Source: Acidimicrobiaceae bacterium
GTDB taxonomy: Bacteria > Actinomycetota > Acidimicrobiia > Acidimicrobiales > RAAP-2
Direction: 5' to 3'
NCBI GenBank assembly: GCA_003164095.1
Contig: PLRX01000089.1
Location: 1 to 64,000, forward strand
Length of the DNA stretch: 64,000 bases
The notes beneath the pieces are model-generated. The model ran no database searches and was not told where the DNA came from. It saw nothing but the letters and a program-made list of their open reading frames with translations. Numbering within the stretch: position 1 is the stretch's first letter; each line of letters begins with the position of its first letter. Both the position numbers and the translations under genes were made by a program. Positions 54,306 to 63,982 of this stretch are shown here, one piece after another.

Positions 54306-56013
54306 CGAGCGACCGGGCCGACGCGGTCCGGGCCGCCTCTGCCGCCCGCCAGGTGGCCAGCCCGCCGTCCAGGTTGCGTGCCTCGAGGCCCGACTCGTGG
54401 AGCAGCTCGGTGGCGGTGTGGCCGCGCTGCCCGACCTGGCAGAACACCAGGAAGGGCCCCGGCCCGAGCGTCGGCAGGTCACGTCGAAGGTCGTCGAGTG
54501 GCGCGTGGACCGCCCCCGGAATGCTCCCGGCCCGGAACTCGTCGAGCGTCCGGACGTCGAGCAGCGTCCACCCCGCGGCGACAAGGCTTTCCACCTCGGT
54601 GGCCTCGACCACGTCGCATTCGCCGGACAGGATGTTCTCGGACATGTACCCGAGCATGTTGACGGGGTCCTTGGCCGACGAGAAGGGCGGGGCGTAGGCG
54701 AGTTCGAGATCGGCCAGGGCCGGTGCCTGCGTGCCGGCCGACATGGCGGTCGCCAGGATGTCGATGCGCTTGTCCACCCCGGAACCGCCCACCGCCTGGG
54801 CGCCCAGGATGGTGCCGTCGAGCGGGTCGAACAGCAGCTTGAGGGTCATCTGCTCGGCGCCGGGGTAGTAGGTGGCGTGGTTCCACGGATGGGCGTGGAT
54901 GCAGCGGTACGGCCTGCCGACCGCCCGCAGCCGCGCCTCGTTCCACCCCGTCATGGCCGCGGTCCGGGAGAAGACCTTGACGATGGCGGTGCCGAGCGAG
55001 GGGACCGAGGGCCGATCGAGCCCGGCGATGTGGTCGGCCACCCGGCGGCCCTGACGGTTGGCCACGTTCGCCAATGCGACCAGGGACGACCCTCCGCTCA
55101 CCGAGTCGGTCTTCTCCACGGCGTCGCCGACCGCATAGATGTCGGGATTGCTCGTGCGCCCGGACCCGTCCACGGCGATCCCGCCCTGGGCGCCGATCGT
55201 GAGCCCGGCCATGACGGCCAGCCGCGTGTCGGGGCGGACTCCGATGGAGCCGACCACGAGGTCGGCGGGTAGGACGCGTCCATCGACCAGGATCACCGCA
55301 GTGTCCGTCACCTCGGTGACCGCCGCCCCGGTGACGACGCCCACGCCGTTCGCCAGCAGTTCGGCCTCCACCAGCACCGCCAACTCCGGGTCGAGGGGGG
55401 TCAGGACCTGGGCGGCAGCCTCGACCACGGTCACCTCGATACCGGAGCGTGACAGGTTCTCGGCAGTCTCCAAGCCGATGAACCCCGCGCCGATGACCAC
55501 GGCGGTCTGAGGGCGCGACGAGACGTCGCCCGCCAGGCGCTCGGCGTCCTCCACCGTGCGCAACGACCGCACCCGCTCGAACCCCGGGATCGGTGGGCGT
55601 ACCGACACCGCACCGGGACTGAGCACCAGCTTGTCGAACGCGATCTCCGTGGTGGACCCGTCGACGGTCGAGCGCACGGTCACCGTGCGGGCGGAGGGGT
55701 CGATGTCCACGACCTCGCTGTCGACCCGGACGTCGAGGCGGAAGCGCTCGTAGAGCTTCTGCGGCGTCTGGAGCAACAGGTCGTCCTCGTCCTCGATCAC
55801 CCCGCCGACGAAGTAGGGCAGCCCGCAGTTGGCATAGGAGACATGACCCGACCGCTCGAGCACGATGATCTCGGCCGACTCGTCGAGACGGCGGAGGCGT
55901 GTCGCCGCCGACATCCCGCCGGCCACGCCCCCGATGACGACCACCTGGCGTGGGCGGTTGGCGTCAACGGTGTCGTCGTGGGTGGACGTCGTTGGTCTCG
56001 GCATGTGACACAT
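54289..56013 (-). CDS. CoA-disulfide-reductase-like FAD oxidoreductase fused to C-terminal rhodanese domain
   Basis: VVVIGGVAGGMSAATRLRRLDESAEIIVLERSGHVSYANCGLPYFVGG; C-terminal LLDVRTLDEFRAGSIPGAVHAPLDDLR...VFCQVGQRGHTATELL. Confidence 0.92.
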   Translation of the reverse strand: MCHMPRPTTSTHDDTVDANRPRQVVVIGGVAGGMSAATRLRRLDESAEIIVLERSGHVSYANCGLPYFVGGVIEDEDDLLLQTPQKLYERFRLDVRVDSEVVDIDPSARTVTVRSTVDGSTTEIAFDKLVLSPGAVSVRPPIPGFERVRSLRTVEDAERLAGDVSSRPQTAVVIGAGFIGLETAENLSRSGIEVTVVEAAAQVLTPLDPELAVLVEAELLANGVGVVTGAAVTEVTDTAVILVDGRVLPADLVVGSIGVRPDTRLAVMAGLTIGAQGGIAVDGSGRTSNPDIYAVGDAVEKTDSVSGGSSLVALANVANRQGRRVADHIAGLDRPSVPSLGTAIVKVFSRTAAMTGWNEARLRAVGRPYRCIHAHPWNHATYYPGAEQMTLKLLFDPLDGTILGAQAVGGSGVDKRIDILATAMSAGTQAPALADLELAYAPPFSSAKDPVNMLGYMSENILSGECDVVEATEVESLVAAGWTLLDVRTLDEFRAGSIPGAVHAPLDDLRRDLPTLGPGPFLVFCQVGQRGHTATELLHESGLEARNLDGGLATWRAAEAARTASARSLVRPAS

Positions 56014-56063
56014 CCTCGTGGAGGGTCCGGATCGGAAAAAAGGGGAGTTCGACTCTGTTAACT

Positions 56064-56079
56064 ATACCCCTAGGGGTAC
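56064..56079. promoter_or_regulatory. CsoR/CstR-type operator ATACCC-CTAG-GGGTAC
   Basis: Contains the perfect 14-bp palindrome TACCCCTAGGGGTA in the divergent intergenic region between the CoADR-rhodanese and SQR-like genes. Confidence 0.75.
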
Positions 56080-56173
56080 TAACTTCCTACCACGGGACGA
56101 GGAGTCCCACCAGGCCGAGGAGCGTGGCGATGGACGGGGCGTGGGAGTGCGGGTGCGGAAGGCGTGGTGCGAC

Positions 56174-57415
56174 ATGCATCGCATCGTGATCCTGGGGGGT
56201 GGCACGGGAGGGACGCTCGCGGCCAACCGCCTCAGGAAGGCGTTTGGCACCGACGAGGCCGGCATCACCGTTGTCGACCGGGACGACGCCCACGTCTACC
56301 AGCCCGGACTCCTCTTCGTGCCGTTCGGGCTGACCCACCCGGAGGACATCACCCGACCACGCGGTCGCCAGCTGCGCGGCGGCATCGACTACAGGACCAC
56401 AGGTGTCGATCGGGTCGAGCCGGACCAGCAGACCGTCGTCCTCGCCGACGGATCCACCCTCGACTACGACGTGTTGGTGGTGGCCACCGGTGCGGTCCTC
56501 GCCCCCGAGGAGACCGAGGGTCTGACCGGCCCGGGGTGGATGGAGCGGGTCTTCACCTTCTACACCCCGGAGGGAGCAGCCGCACTCGAACAGGCCCTCG
56601 CGACCTTCGACCACGGCCGGCTGGTCGTCAACGTCGTCGACCTACCCATCAAGTGCCCGGTGGCACCGCTGGAGTTCTGCTTCCTCGCCGACTGGTTCCT
56701 CCGCGAGCGCGGCGTCCGCGACCGCGTCGACCTGACCTATGTGACCCCCCTCGACGGTGCCTTCACCAAGCCGGTGGCATCGGATCGTCTGGGAGGGATG
56801 CTGGCGGAGCGGGACATCGAACTGGTCACGGAGTTCAACACGGGCGAGGTGGACGGAGCAGGTGGCCGTCTCATCTCCTTTGACGATCGGGAGGTTCCCT
56901 TCGACCTGGCGGTCGTGGTTCCGGCCCACAACGGTGCGCCCTGCATCGTCCGGTCCGACGGGCTGGGCGACGAGTTCGGCTTCGTCCCGACCGATGAGCA
57001 TACCCTCCAGTCCACGTCCCACCCTGAGGTGTTCGTCCTCGGGGACGCCGCATCCCTGCCGGTCTCCAAGGCCGGCTCGGTGACCCACTTCGAGGGCGAG
57101 GTCCTCGTGGAGAACGTGCACCGGTTCCTCCGCGGAGAGCCGTTGGACGCCAGCTACGACGGGCATGTCAACTGCTTCATCGAGACAGGATTCCACAAGG
57201 CGATGCTCATCGACTTCAACTACGACATGGAGCCCCTCCCGGGCCACTACCCCGGGGACGTCGGGCTACCGCTCCTGAAGGAGTCCCATCTCAACCACCT
57301 CGGGAAGCTGCTGTTCCAGTGGGTGTACTGGCACAGCCTGCTGCCCGGCCGGGACCTGCCCGGTATCCACAGCACCATGCCCACGCGGGGCAAGCGACAG
57401 GCATCCGCGGTCTAG
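56174..57415 (+). CDS. Sulfide:quinone oxidoreductase-like FAD-dependent oxidoreductase
   Basis: HRIVILGGGTGGTLAANRLRKAF...HVYQPGLLFVPFG...VVDLPIKCPVAPLEFCFLADWFL...VFVLGDAASLPVSKAGSVTHFEGEVLVENV. Confidence 0.85.
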   Translation: MHRIVILGGGTGGTLAANRLRKAFGTDEAGITVVDRDDAHVYQPGLLFVPFGLTHPEDITRPRGRQLRGGIDYRTTGVDRVEPDQQTVVLADGSTLDYDVLVVATGAVLAPEETEGLTGPGWMERVFTFYTPEGAAALEQALATFDHGRLVVNVVDLPIKCPVAPLEFCFLADWFLRERGVRDRVDLTYVTPLDGAFTKPVASDRLGGMLAERDIELVTEFNTGEVDGAGGRLISFDDREVPFDLAVVVPAHNGAPCIVRSDGLGDEFGFVPTDEHTLQSTSHPEVFVLGDAASLPVSKAGSVTHFEGEVLVENVHRFLRGEPLDASYDGHVNCFIETGFHKAMLIDFNYDMEPLPGHYPGDVGLPLLKESHLNHLGKLLFQWVYWHSLLPGRDLPGIHSTMPTRGKRQASAV

Positions 57416-57430
57416 GAAGGAGAAGTCGCC

Positions 57431-57748
57431 ATGACGGTCACGAGCATCGCCGGCGTCGACGTCGACCTGAACGAAGAGGGGTTCCTGACGGATTCCTCGC
57501 AGTGGACCGAGGACATGGCCGTCGAAATCGCGCGGGGCGAGGGCATCGATCCGCTGACGGACCGTCACTGGGAGGTCATCCGCTTCATGCGGGCCGAGTA
57601 CGAGGCGAAGGGTACGGGGCCGACCGTGCGGATGCTCGGTAAGACCTCGGGGGTGCCGGTCAAGGAGCTCTACCAGCTGTTCCCCAAGGGCCCGGCCAAG
57701 TTGGCCGCCAAGATCGCCGGTATCCCCAAGCCGCGCGGCTGTATCTGA
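57431..57748 (+). CDS. TusE/DsrC-family sulfur relay protein
   Basis: 105 aa; DVDLNEEGFLTDSSQWTEDMAVEIARGEGIDPLTDRHWEVIRFMRAEYEAKGTGPTVRMLGK...FPKGPAKLAAKIAGIPKPRGCI. Confidence 0.92.
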   Translation: MTVTSIAGVDVDLNEEGFLTDSSQWTEDMAVEIARGEGIDPLTDRHWEVIRFMRAEYEAKGTGPTVRMLGKTSGVPVKELYQLFPKGPAKLAAKIAGIPKPRGCI

Positions 57749-57788
57749 CCTCGCCCGGCGGCGGGCACCACGAACGAAGGAGCGCACT

Positions 57789-58256
57789 ATGCCGGATCCG
57801 ATCGAGAAGGTGTCGATCATCATCTCCAAGGGTTCCCTCGAAGGGATCTATCCGGGCCTGATCATGGCCAACGGGGCCCGGGCCGAGGGCATCGAGGCCA
57901 ACCTGTTCTTCACCTTCTTCGGGCTCGATGCCATCCACCGCAAGCGCTTGGACCACATCAAGGTGGCAGCGGTGGGCAACCCCGGCATGCACATGGCGAG
58001 CCTGGTCGGCGTGCTGCCGGGGATGTCGGCCATCGCCACCCACATGATGGAGAAGAAGATGGAGTCGTTCGACATCCCCGGCATCCCGGAATTCATGGAA
58101 CTCATCGGCGACACGGGCTGCGGCATGTATGCCTGCAAGGCCTCGGTCGACCTGTTCGGGTTCTCCGAGGAGGATTTCATCGAGCAGGTCGAGGGCATCA
58201 TCACCGTCGGCGAGTTCTACGAGATCGCCGCCGGTGGCGAGATCATCTTCACCTGA
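57789..58256 (+). CDS. DsrE/DsrF/DrsH-like sulfur transfer protein
   Basis: KVSIIISKGSLEGIYPGLIMANGARAEGIEANLFFTFFGLDAIHRKRL...GCGMYACKASVDLFGF. Confidence 0.88.
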   Translation: MPDPIEKVSIIISKGSLEGIYPGLIMANGARAEGIEANLFFTFFGLDAIHRKRLDHIKVAAVGNPGMHMASLVGVLPGMSAIATHMMEKKMESFDIPGIPEFMELIGDTGCGMYACKASVDLFGFSEEDFIEQVEGIITVGEFYEIAAGGEIIFT

Positions 58257-58305
58257 GCCCACGGCGGCTGACGCAGCGAATCACGCGGACGATCCTCCGG
58301 GAATG

Positions 58306-58321
58306 ATACCCTCGGGGGTAT
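58306..58321. promoter_or_regulatory. CsoR/CstR-type operator ATACCC-TCGG-GGGTAT overlapping a start codon
   Basis: Perfect 6-bp arms; the last 2 bp are the first 2 bp of ATG 58320. Confidence 0.65.
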
Positions 58322-58475
58322 GTGTAGAGCCGTGACGTGCAAGCAGTGCGGGCGCCCGACCTGGAAGGGGTGCGGGCTCCACGTGGAGCAGGTGCTCGGT
58401 GACGTCGCCCCCGAGGACCGCTGCGCCTGCCGCACCGGATCGCCCCCGGCCAGGAAGCGTTGGTTCGGCCGCTGA
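58320..58475 (+). CDS. Small Cys-rich protein (51 aa)
   Basis: Manual translation: MCRAVTCKQCGRPTWKGCGLHVEQVLGDVAPEDRCACRTGSPPARKRWFGR*; resembles the short MCRxxTCxxCGKTTWxGCGxHV proteins of actinobacteria. Below the ORF track length cutoff. Confidence 0.75.
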   Translation: MCRAVTCKQCGRPTWKGCGLHVEQVLGDVAPEDRCACRTGSPPARKRWFGR

Positions 58476-58478
58476 GGC

Positions 58479-59126
58479 TCAGTCGCGGCGTGTCGGCCGG
58501 TGGCCGGGGCGTCCGCCACCGGTGTTGTCGCCCTCGGTGACCACCTCGACGACCGGTTCGGGACGGTCGTCGAACTCGGTGCGTAGCGCCCGCGACATGA
58601 CGGCGTGCTGCAGGTAGAGGGTGGTGATGTAGGTGAGCTCGAGGATCTCCTCATCGGGAAGTGCCTCGCGGAGGGCGTCGAACAGCCCGTCCGGCACGCG
58701 CCCGTGGTCGAGGGCCAGGCAGTCGGTATAGGCCATCACCAGGCGTTGGGTGTGGTCGAAGCAGTCGGCGGCCGCCCAGTGCGGGACGGCTCCGATGGCC
58801 TCCTCGGACACCCCGAGGGCCCGCAACGACTTGCAGTGCTGCGAGTAGACGAACTGGCTGCCTGCTGCCCACCCGACACGGGCCTGGGCCAACTCGCGCA
58901 GCACCGGGTCGAGGAGCCGCTTGGGGCTCTGGTAGAGGCCGAACCCCTGGACGGAGTGCTCGAGCACGTCCGGTACCAGGGCGAACACCGTCCACCAGTC
59001 GCCCGGGGTGCCGTCCGAGGTGCCCGGCTCCGCCACCGGGTCCCGGTCCTCGAAGAGCAGGTCGTACATCACCGTGACGATGGGCGCCTCCGCGTCCGCA
59101 CGCGGTACCTGGCGGAGCCGGGGCAC
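58479..59126 (-). CDS. Carboxymuconolactone decarboxylase / AhpD-like family protein
   Basis: LDPVLRELAQARVGWAAGSQFVYSQHCKSLRALGVSEEAIGAV; GTG at 59126 follows the VOC gene. Confidence 0.8.
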   Translation of the reverse strand: MPRLRQVPRADAEAPIVTVMYDLLFEDRDPVAEPGTSDGTPGDWWTVFALVPDVLEHSVQGFGLYQSPKRLLDPVLRELAQARVGWAAGSQFVYSQHCKSLRALGVSEEAIGAVPHWAAADCFDHTQRLVMAYTDCLALDHGRVPDGLFDALREALPDEEILELTYITTLYLQHAVMSRALRTEFDDRPEPVVEVVTEGDNTGGGRPGHRPTRRD

Positions 59127-59134
59127 CGTGGAAC

Positions 59135-59716
59135 TCAGGCAGTGGCCGCGTCGACGGCGCGGGCCGGGCTGTGGGACACGTCGGCGGGACCCAGCTCTCG
59201 GGACCAGCAGGCGAACTCGAGCAGGATGCCGTCGGGGTCCTGGAAGTAGATCGACCGCACGAACACGCCGGGATGCAGGTCGTCGGAGATGCCCCACTCG
59301 CTGTCGTCGTGGTTGGCCACGTCGGTGCAGTCGATACCCGCTGCACGGAGCCGGTCGCGGTACTGGTCGATCCTGTGCGGTGGCACGGCGAAGGCGACGT
59401 GGTTCATCGAGCCCACCGCGCTGGTGAGGCTGCCCTGGTCGGGCCGGCCGGTGGGCGCCGACACGCCCGGCACGCCGTCTGGGGCGTCAGGGAACCAGAA
59501 GAAGGCGAGGGCGTCGCCACCGCCGCAGTCGAAGAAGAAGTGCTGGCCCATGCCGCCCGGCAGCTCGATTGTCTTGATCAGGGGCATGCCGAGGACGTTG
59601 GAGTAGAAGTCCACGGTCCGGGCCATGTCCCGGCACACGAGTGCCAGGTGATTGATGCCCCGGAACTCGAAGCCGACGTCCCTCTCGTCGGGCATCCGCC
59701 CGTTCTGGCTGGTCAT
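59135..59716 (-). CDS. VOC-family (glyoxalase/extradiol dioxygenase-like) protein
   Basis: GINHLALVCRDMARTVDFYSNVLGMPLIKTIELPGGMGQHFFFDCGGGDALAFFWFPD. Confidence 0.9.
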   Translation of the reverse strand: MTSQNGRMPDERDVGFEFRGINHLALVCRDMARTVDFYSNVLGMPLIKTIELPGGMGQHFFFDCGGGDALAFFWFPDAPDGVPGVSAPTGRPDQGSLTSAVGSMNHVAFAVPPHRIDQYRDRLRAAGIDCTDVANHDDSEWGISDDLHPGVFVRSIYFQDPDGILLEFACWSRELGPADVSHSPARAVDAATA

Positions 59717-59838
59717 ACGCACTCCTCGCGACGACTGGCGGTCGGCCCGCGGTCACCACCGGAAGGGCGCCCGTCCTCAAACCGTACCGCCGGACGTGCC
59801 CGTGCGCCCGTACGCGGGCCACGAGCCGCCGGCGGACG

Positions 59839-60951
59839 TCAGGCGCCGTCGAGGGTGGCCAGCGCGTCGAGGTCGAGAGCCTGCTCGGCATGGCGGCGCG
59901 TGTTCGTGAGGAACATCTCGTCCCCTCGTTCCGTCTGCTTGACCATCATCGAGGCGCCCACCGCCATCATGAGGCCCCCGAAGCACTCGCGGCGATAGTC
60001 CTTCTGCAGCTCGTCGAGGGGGTAGTCCGTCACACCGTGGTCGCCGAGCGCGCGTTGGTAGCCGGCCAGCAGGTCGTCGACGTGGGCGCGGCGGACCTCG
60101 GGCTCGAGGCTGCCGCCAACGAAGTAGGCCAGGTCGTACGCGGCACCGCCCCAGTTGACGGTCTGGTAGTCGACGACGACAGGATCCGGGTCGCCGGGGG
60201 TGAACAGCATGTTGTCGAGCCGGAAGTCGGCGTGGACGACGGTGCCCGGGCCGCGTGGGCGCGCCATCCACTCGCCCAGCCGGGGGAGGAATGCCCTGAG
60301 CAGGTCCACATGGGCCGGCTCGAGGCGGTCGCCGTACCGCTCGAGGAAGCCCGGGAACACGCCGGTCACGATGGACGCGGTGAACGCGTCGCTGTCCGGC
60401 GTGGCCCGGTTGACCCACGGGCTGGCCGCCAGGTCGGGCGCCTCCCAGCAGGGGCCGTGCAGTCCGGCCATCTGGCGGAGCGCGGCCGCCGCGGTGTCGG
60501 CGTCACATCCGGCCAGCTCGTCGCCCTGACTCGCGCCGGTCACGTCCTGGAGCAGGAGGGTGAACCAGGCCTCCTCCGGGTCGACGGCGGCGAACAGCAG
60601 GCCGGGGTGGCGCACCGCCACGCGGGGGGCGATCTCGGCGTAGAAGCGCACCTCGACCTCGTAGGCACGCATGATCCGCCCGGTGGCATGGCTCTGTGGG
60701 TCACCCGAGGTGAATTTGCCGACCACCGTGGCGGGCCCCGTGCCGGCCGGCTCGTAGGTGAGGGCGAAGCGCACGGTGTCGGCCATCTGACCGGTGCCCA
60801 CCGGGGTCGGGACGACGCCGACGACACGTGCCGCCTCCGGGAGGAGGCCGCGGTCGGCCAACACGGACGTGAGCCACGCGGCATCCACGTCGGTCGCGCT
60901 CCGCCGGACCTCTGACGGCCCGCCGGCAGTCACCGGGCTGTGATCGGTCAT
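59839..60951 (-). CDS. Phosphotransferase-family (APH/EcKinase-like) protein
   Basis: GTVVHADFRLDNMLFTPGDPDPVVVDYQTVNWGGAAYDLAYFVGGSL. Confidence 0.88.
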   Translation of the reverse strand: MTDHSPVTAGGPSEVRRSATDVDAAWLTSVLADRGLLPEAARVVGVVPTPVGTGQMADTVRFALTYEPAGTGPATVVGKFTSGDPQSHATGRIMRAYEVEVRFYAEIAPRVAVRHPGLLFAAVDPEEAWFTLLLQDVTGASQGDELAGCDADTAAAALRQMAGLHGPCWEAPDLAASPWVNRATPDSDAFTASIVTGVFPGFLERYGDRLEPAHVDLLRAFLPRLGEWMARPRGPGTVVHADFRLDNMLFTPGDPDPVVVDYQTVNWGGAAYDLAYFVGGSLEPEVRRAHVDDLLAGYQRALGDHGVTDYPLDELQKDYRRECFGGLMMAVGASMMVKQTERGDEMFLTNTRRHAEQALDLDALATLDGA

Positions 60952-61000
60952 CGACGCCGGTCCATCTGCCTGCTCCCCCTGCACGTCGCCATGCCGCAAG

Positions 61001-61921
61001 CTACCCCGCGTGCCCCTCGTCGTGCCGGTGACGGCCGCGGTCGAGGTCCTCGGCAGCCACGGTCAGAAGTCGCTGCAGGTGCAGCCCGTGGCGGACGTCG
61101 AGCGCGTGGGGCTGCCCCGAGCGGGCCGTGGCCACGAACTCGTCGACCAGAGTGGCGGACGCCGACGCCGACACGCCCACAGTGGTCACCTCGAGTACAC
61201 CGTCAGGTGTGTAGACCTCGACGCCGGCCCGGGCCGGGTCGAGCGCGCAGTAGGCGGTCAGCGAGGCTTCGCTGACCGCACCGCCCTCGTGCTCGAGGAG
61301 GAGTCCGACCCACCGGTGGGCGTCGCCGTGTGCCCGGATGCCGACCACGCTGCCGAGCGCCGCGTCCAGCAGGTCGATCACGTGGGGCCCGAGGTCGAGG
61401 AGCGGGCCGTGCTGCAGTCGCCAGGGTGTGGCGAACATGCCGCCGAGGAACCCCCCGGTCAGGAACCACCCCCGACCCCCCAGGGGGCTCATGCCCGCCA
61501 TGGCTGCGAGCAGTGCTCGGACCTCCGGCACGTAGCGCCAGGTCAGGACCATCTGGGTGGGTACCCCTGCTTCCTGGACGACATCGCTCAGCCGTTCTGC
61601 GGCGGCCAGGTCGAGCGCCACGGGCTTCTCCAGCAGCAGCGCCTTGCCGGCCTGCGCCGCCCGGCCGGCGAGCTCGGCCTGGATGTCGGGCGGCAGGGCG
61701 AACACCAGCGCGTCGACCTCGTCGAGGAACCGGTCGAAGGACGCGTGTGCGGTCGCGCCGTGGGGCACCGCCAGCTCGGCGGCGGCTTCCTCCCGCCGCG
61801 CCCAGACCGCTGTGAGCTCGACATCCGGATGGGCCACCAGCGCCGGGACGTGGAACAGGCGCGCCCATGGCCCGGCCCCGACCACGCCCACTCGTAGGGG
61901 TCCCGCGCCTGTCGTCACCAT
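61001..61921 (-). CDS. Gfo/Idh/MocA-family oxidoreductase
   Basis: LRVGVVGAGPWARLFHVPALVAHPDVELTAVWARREEAAAELA...LLLEKPVALDLAAAERL. Confidence 0.9.
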   Translation of the reverse strand: MVTTGAGPLRVGVVGAGPWARLFHVPALVAHPDVELTAVWARREEAAAELAVPHGATAHASFDRFLDEVDALVFALPPDIQAELAGRAAQAGKALLLEKPVALDLAAAERLSDVVQEAGVPTQMVLTWRYVPEVRALLAAMAGMSPLGGRGWFLTGGFLGGMFATPWRLQHGPLLDLGPHVIDLLDAALGSVVGIRAHGDAHRWVGLLLEHEGGAVSEASLTAYCALDPARAGVEVYTPDGVLEVTTVGVSASASATLVDEFVATARSGQPHALDVRHGLHLQRLLTVAAEDLDRGRHRHDEGHAG

Positions 61922-61995
61922 TTCGGGCCCGTCCGTCGGCGGTGTGCTCGTGTCGCCCGTCGGTCCATGGTCGACCTCCTGTCGTGTGTCGGGCC

Positions 61996-62796
61996 TCAGT
62001 CGGCGCCGGCCAGGCGCGGCGAGACGATCAGGCCCCCATCGACGCGCAGGACCTGTCCGTTGATGAACGACGCCCGGTCCGAGAGCAGGAAGCCCACGGC
62101 GTGGGCGATGTCCTCCGGCGTACCGAGCCGACCGAGCGGGTTCTGTTCGGCCAGGCGGGCCCGACCGGTCTCGGACACCCCTCGGGCCGCTGTGTCGGTG
62201 AGGATGAAGCCCGGGGCGACGGCATTGCAGCGGATCCCGTCACGGCCGTACCGGGTGGCGACGTGTCGCATCAGCTGCTCGACGGCGGCCTTGGAGACGC
62301 CGTAGGCGACCCGACGGTGCTCGCCGATCGACGCCGATCCGGACGAGATCAACACGATCGACCCGCCACCCCGGGCACGCATGAGGGGAAGGACAGAGCG
62401 AACGAGCAGGAGTCCACCGGTGGCATTGGTGGCCAGGACCTTGTCCCACGTCGCGAGGTCGACGTCCTCGGCGCCGAGGTCTGTTCGGAAGTCGGTCCAT
62501 GCTGCGTTGTGGTCGAGGAGGTCGATGCCGCCGAAGTGGCGGGCCGTCGCGTCCACGGCCTCGGCCACCGAAGCGCCGTCGGACACGTCGCAGGTCAGGC
62601 CCAGCGCCTGGTGGCCGGCATCGACGAGCTCAGCGGCAACGGCACGCGCCGCGTCGCCGTCCCTGTCCGTCACGGCCACCCGTGCACCGAGCCGGCACAA
62701 ATGGCGGGCGGTGGCACTGCCGATGCCCCGGCCCGAACCGGACACGATGGCCACGCGCCCGTCGAGGCGGTCGCTGACATCAGTCGCGTCGGTCAT
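61996..62796 (-). CDS. SDR-family oxidoreductase
   Basis: VAIVSGSGRGIGSATARHLCRLGARVAVTDRD; YGVSKAAVEQLMRHVA (YxxxK); NAVAPGFILTD. Confidence 0.95.
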   Translation of the reverse strand: MTDATDVSDRLDGRVAIVSGSGRGIGSATARHLCRLGARVAVTDRDGDAARAVAAELVDAGHQALGLTCDVSDGASVAEAVDATARHFGGIDLLDHNAAWTDFRTDLGAEDVDLATWDKVLATNATGGLLLVRSVLPLMRARGGGSIVLISSGSASIGEHRRVAYGVSKAAVEQLMRHVATRYGRDGIRCNAVAPGFILTDTAARGVSETGRARLAEQNPLGRLGTPEDIAHAVGFLLSDRASFINGQVLRVDGGLIVSPRLAGAD

Positions 62797-63226
62797 GTGA
62801 GCACGGTACTCAATCGGGCCCGGACGCGAGCGAGCGCCCGTCCCACAGATCGGCGGGGACCGGGCGCTTGCTCTTCACTGTTCTCCGGAGGGGCGGTGGA
62901 TGGGGAGCGGCTACCGGGCGGAGATACTCTCCTGCCGTTGCAACGCTCTCACTACGAGCTGCTTGCCTTGTGGCTTCCCGGGCCGACGGGTGACCCCCCG
63001 TCTGCTCCCGCACCGCCCACTCTCAGAGCGGGCAACCCGTGCGTTTTCGCATCGGCGCCTCCTTCGGGTTCCTGTCGGAACCTCTGCGACAAGTGTAGGG
63101 ACGCACGTTCCGCGAAACGAGAGGCGAAGGTCCCGGAAACGTGCGACCCATCGGATCGCGTCGTCCGACCGCGCCGCTACGGTGGCCCGGGGGTGACACC
63201 GCCCCCGACACCGCCAGGAGGAACCA

Positions 63227-63982
63227 ATGCCCGACACGCTTGCCGCACTCCATGCCTCCGTGGACCGCCTGGCCACCGTTGCCGGCCCGTTGGCGCCGGA
63301 GCAGCTCACGGCGTCGGCCTACCCGAGCGAGTGGACGATCGCCGACACGCTCTCCCACGTGGGATCCGGTGCGGTCATCTTCCGCCGGGTCCTCGATGAC
63401 GCGCTGGCAGGCGTCGAGACACCCGGTGAGGCCTTTCCCGCCGTGTGGGACGAGTGGAACGCCAAATCGCCGGTGGAGCAGGGGGCGGACGCCCTGGTCG
63501 CCGACCGGAACCTCCTCGACCGCCTCGAGTCGCTGGGACACGACGAACGCGATCGGTTCCACGCCTCCCTCGGCCCGATGTCCGTCGATTTCGAGGGGTT
63601 CGTGGCTCTGCGGCTCAACGAACACGCCCTGCACACGTGGGACGTCGAGGTGGCGCTCGACCCGGCGGCCACCCTCGGGCCCGAGGCCACGGCATGCGTG
63701 ATCGACGGATTGGAGCGGGTGGCGGGCTACACGGCGCGGCCGACCGGTGTCGGGCGTACGGTCACCATCGTCACCACCGAACCCCGGCGAGGGATCACCG
63801 TCGTCCTCGGCAGCGACACCGTGTCCTTCGCCTATGGGGAACCGGTGGCCGACCCCGACGTGATCCTCCCGGCGGAGGCCTGCATCCGTCTCGTCTACGG
63901 ACGGCTCGACCCCGAGCACGCCGGCGGTGTGGAGGAGAGCCCCGTGGTGGACGAGCTCCGGCGGGTGTTCCCGGGGTCCTAA
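63227..63982 (+). CDS. Maleylpyruvate isomerase N-terminal (DinB-like) domain protein
   Basis: WTIADTLSHVGSGAVIFRRVLDDAL; FVALRLNEHALHTWDVEVAL. Confidence 0.88.
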   Translation: MPDTLAALHASVDRLATVAGPLAPEQLTASAYPSEWTIADTLSHVGSGAVIFRRVLDDALAGVETPGEAFPAVWDEWNAKSPVEQGADALVADRNLLDRLESLGHDERDRFHASLGPMSVDFEGFVALRLNEHALHTWDVEVALDPAATLGPEATACVIDGLERVAGYTARPTGVGRTVTIVTTEPRRGITVVLGSDTVSFAYGEPVADPDVILPAEACIRLVYGRLDPEHAGGVEESPVVDELRRVFPGS

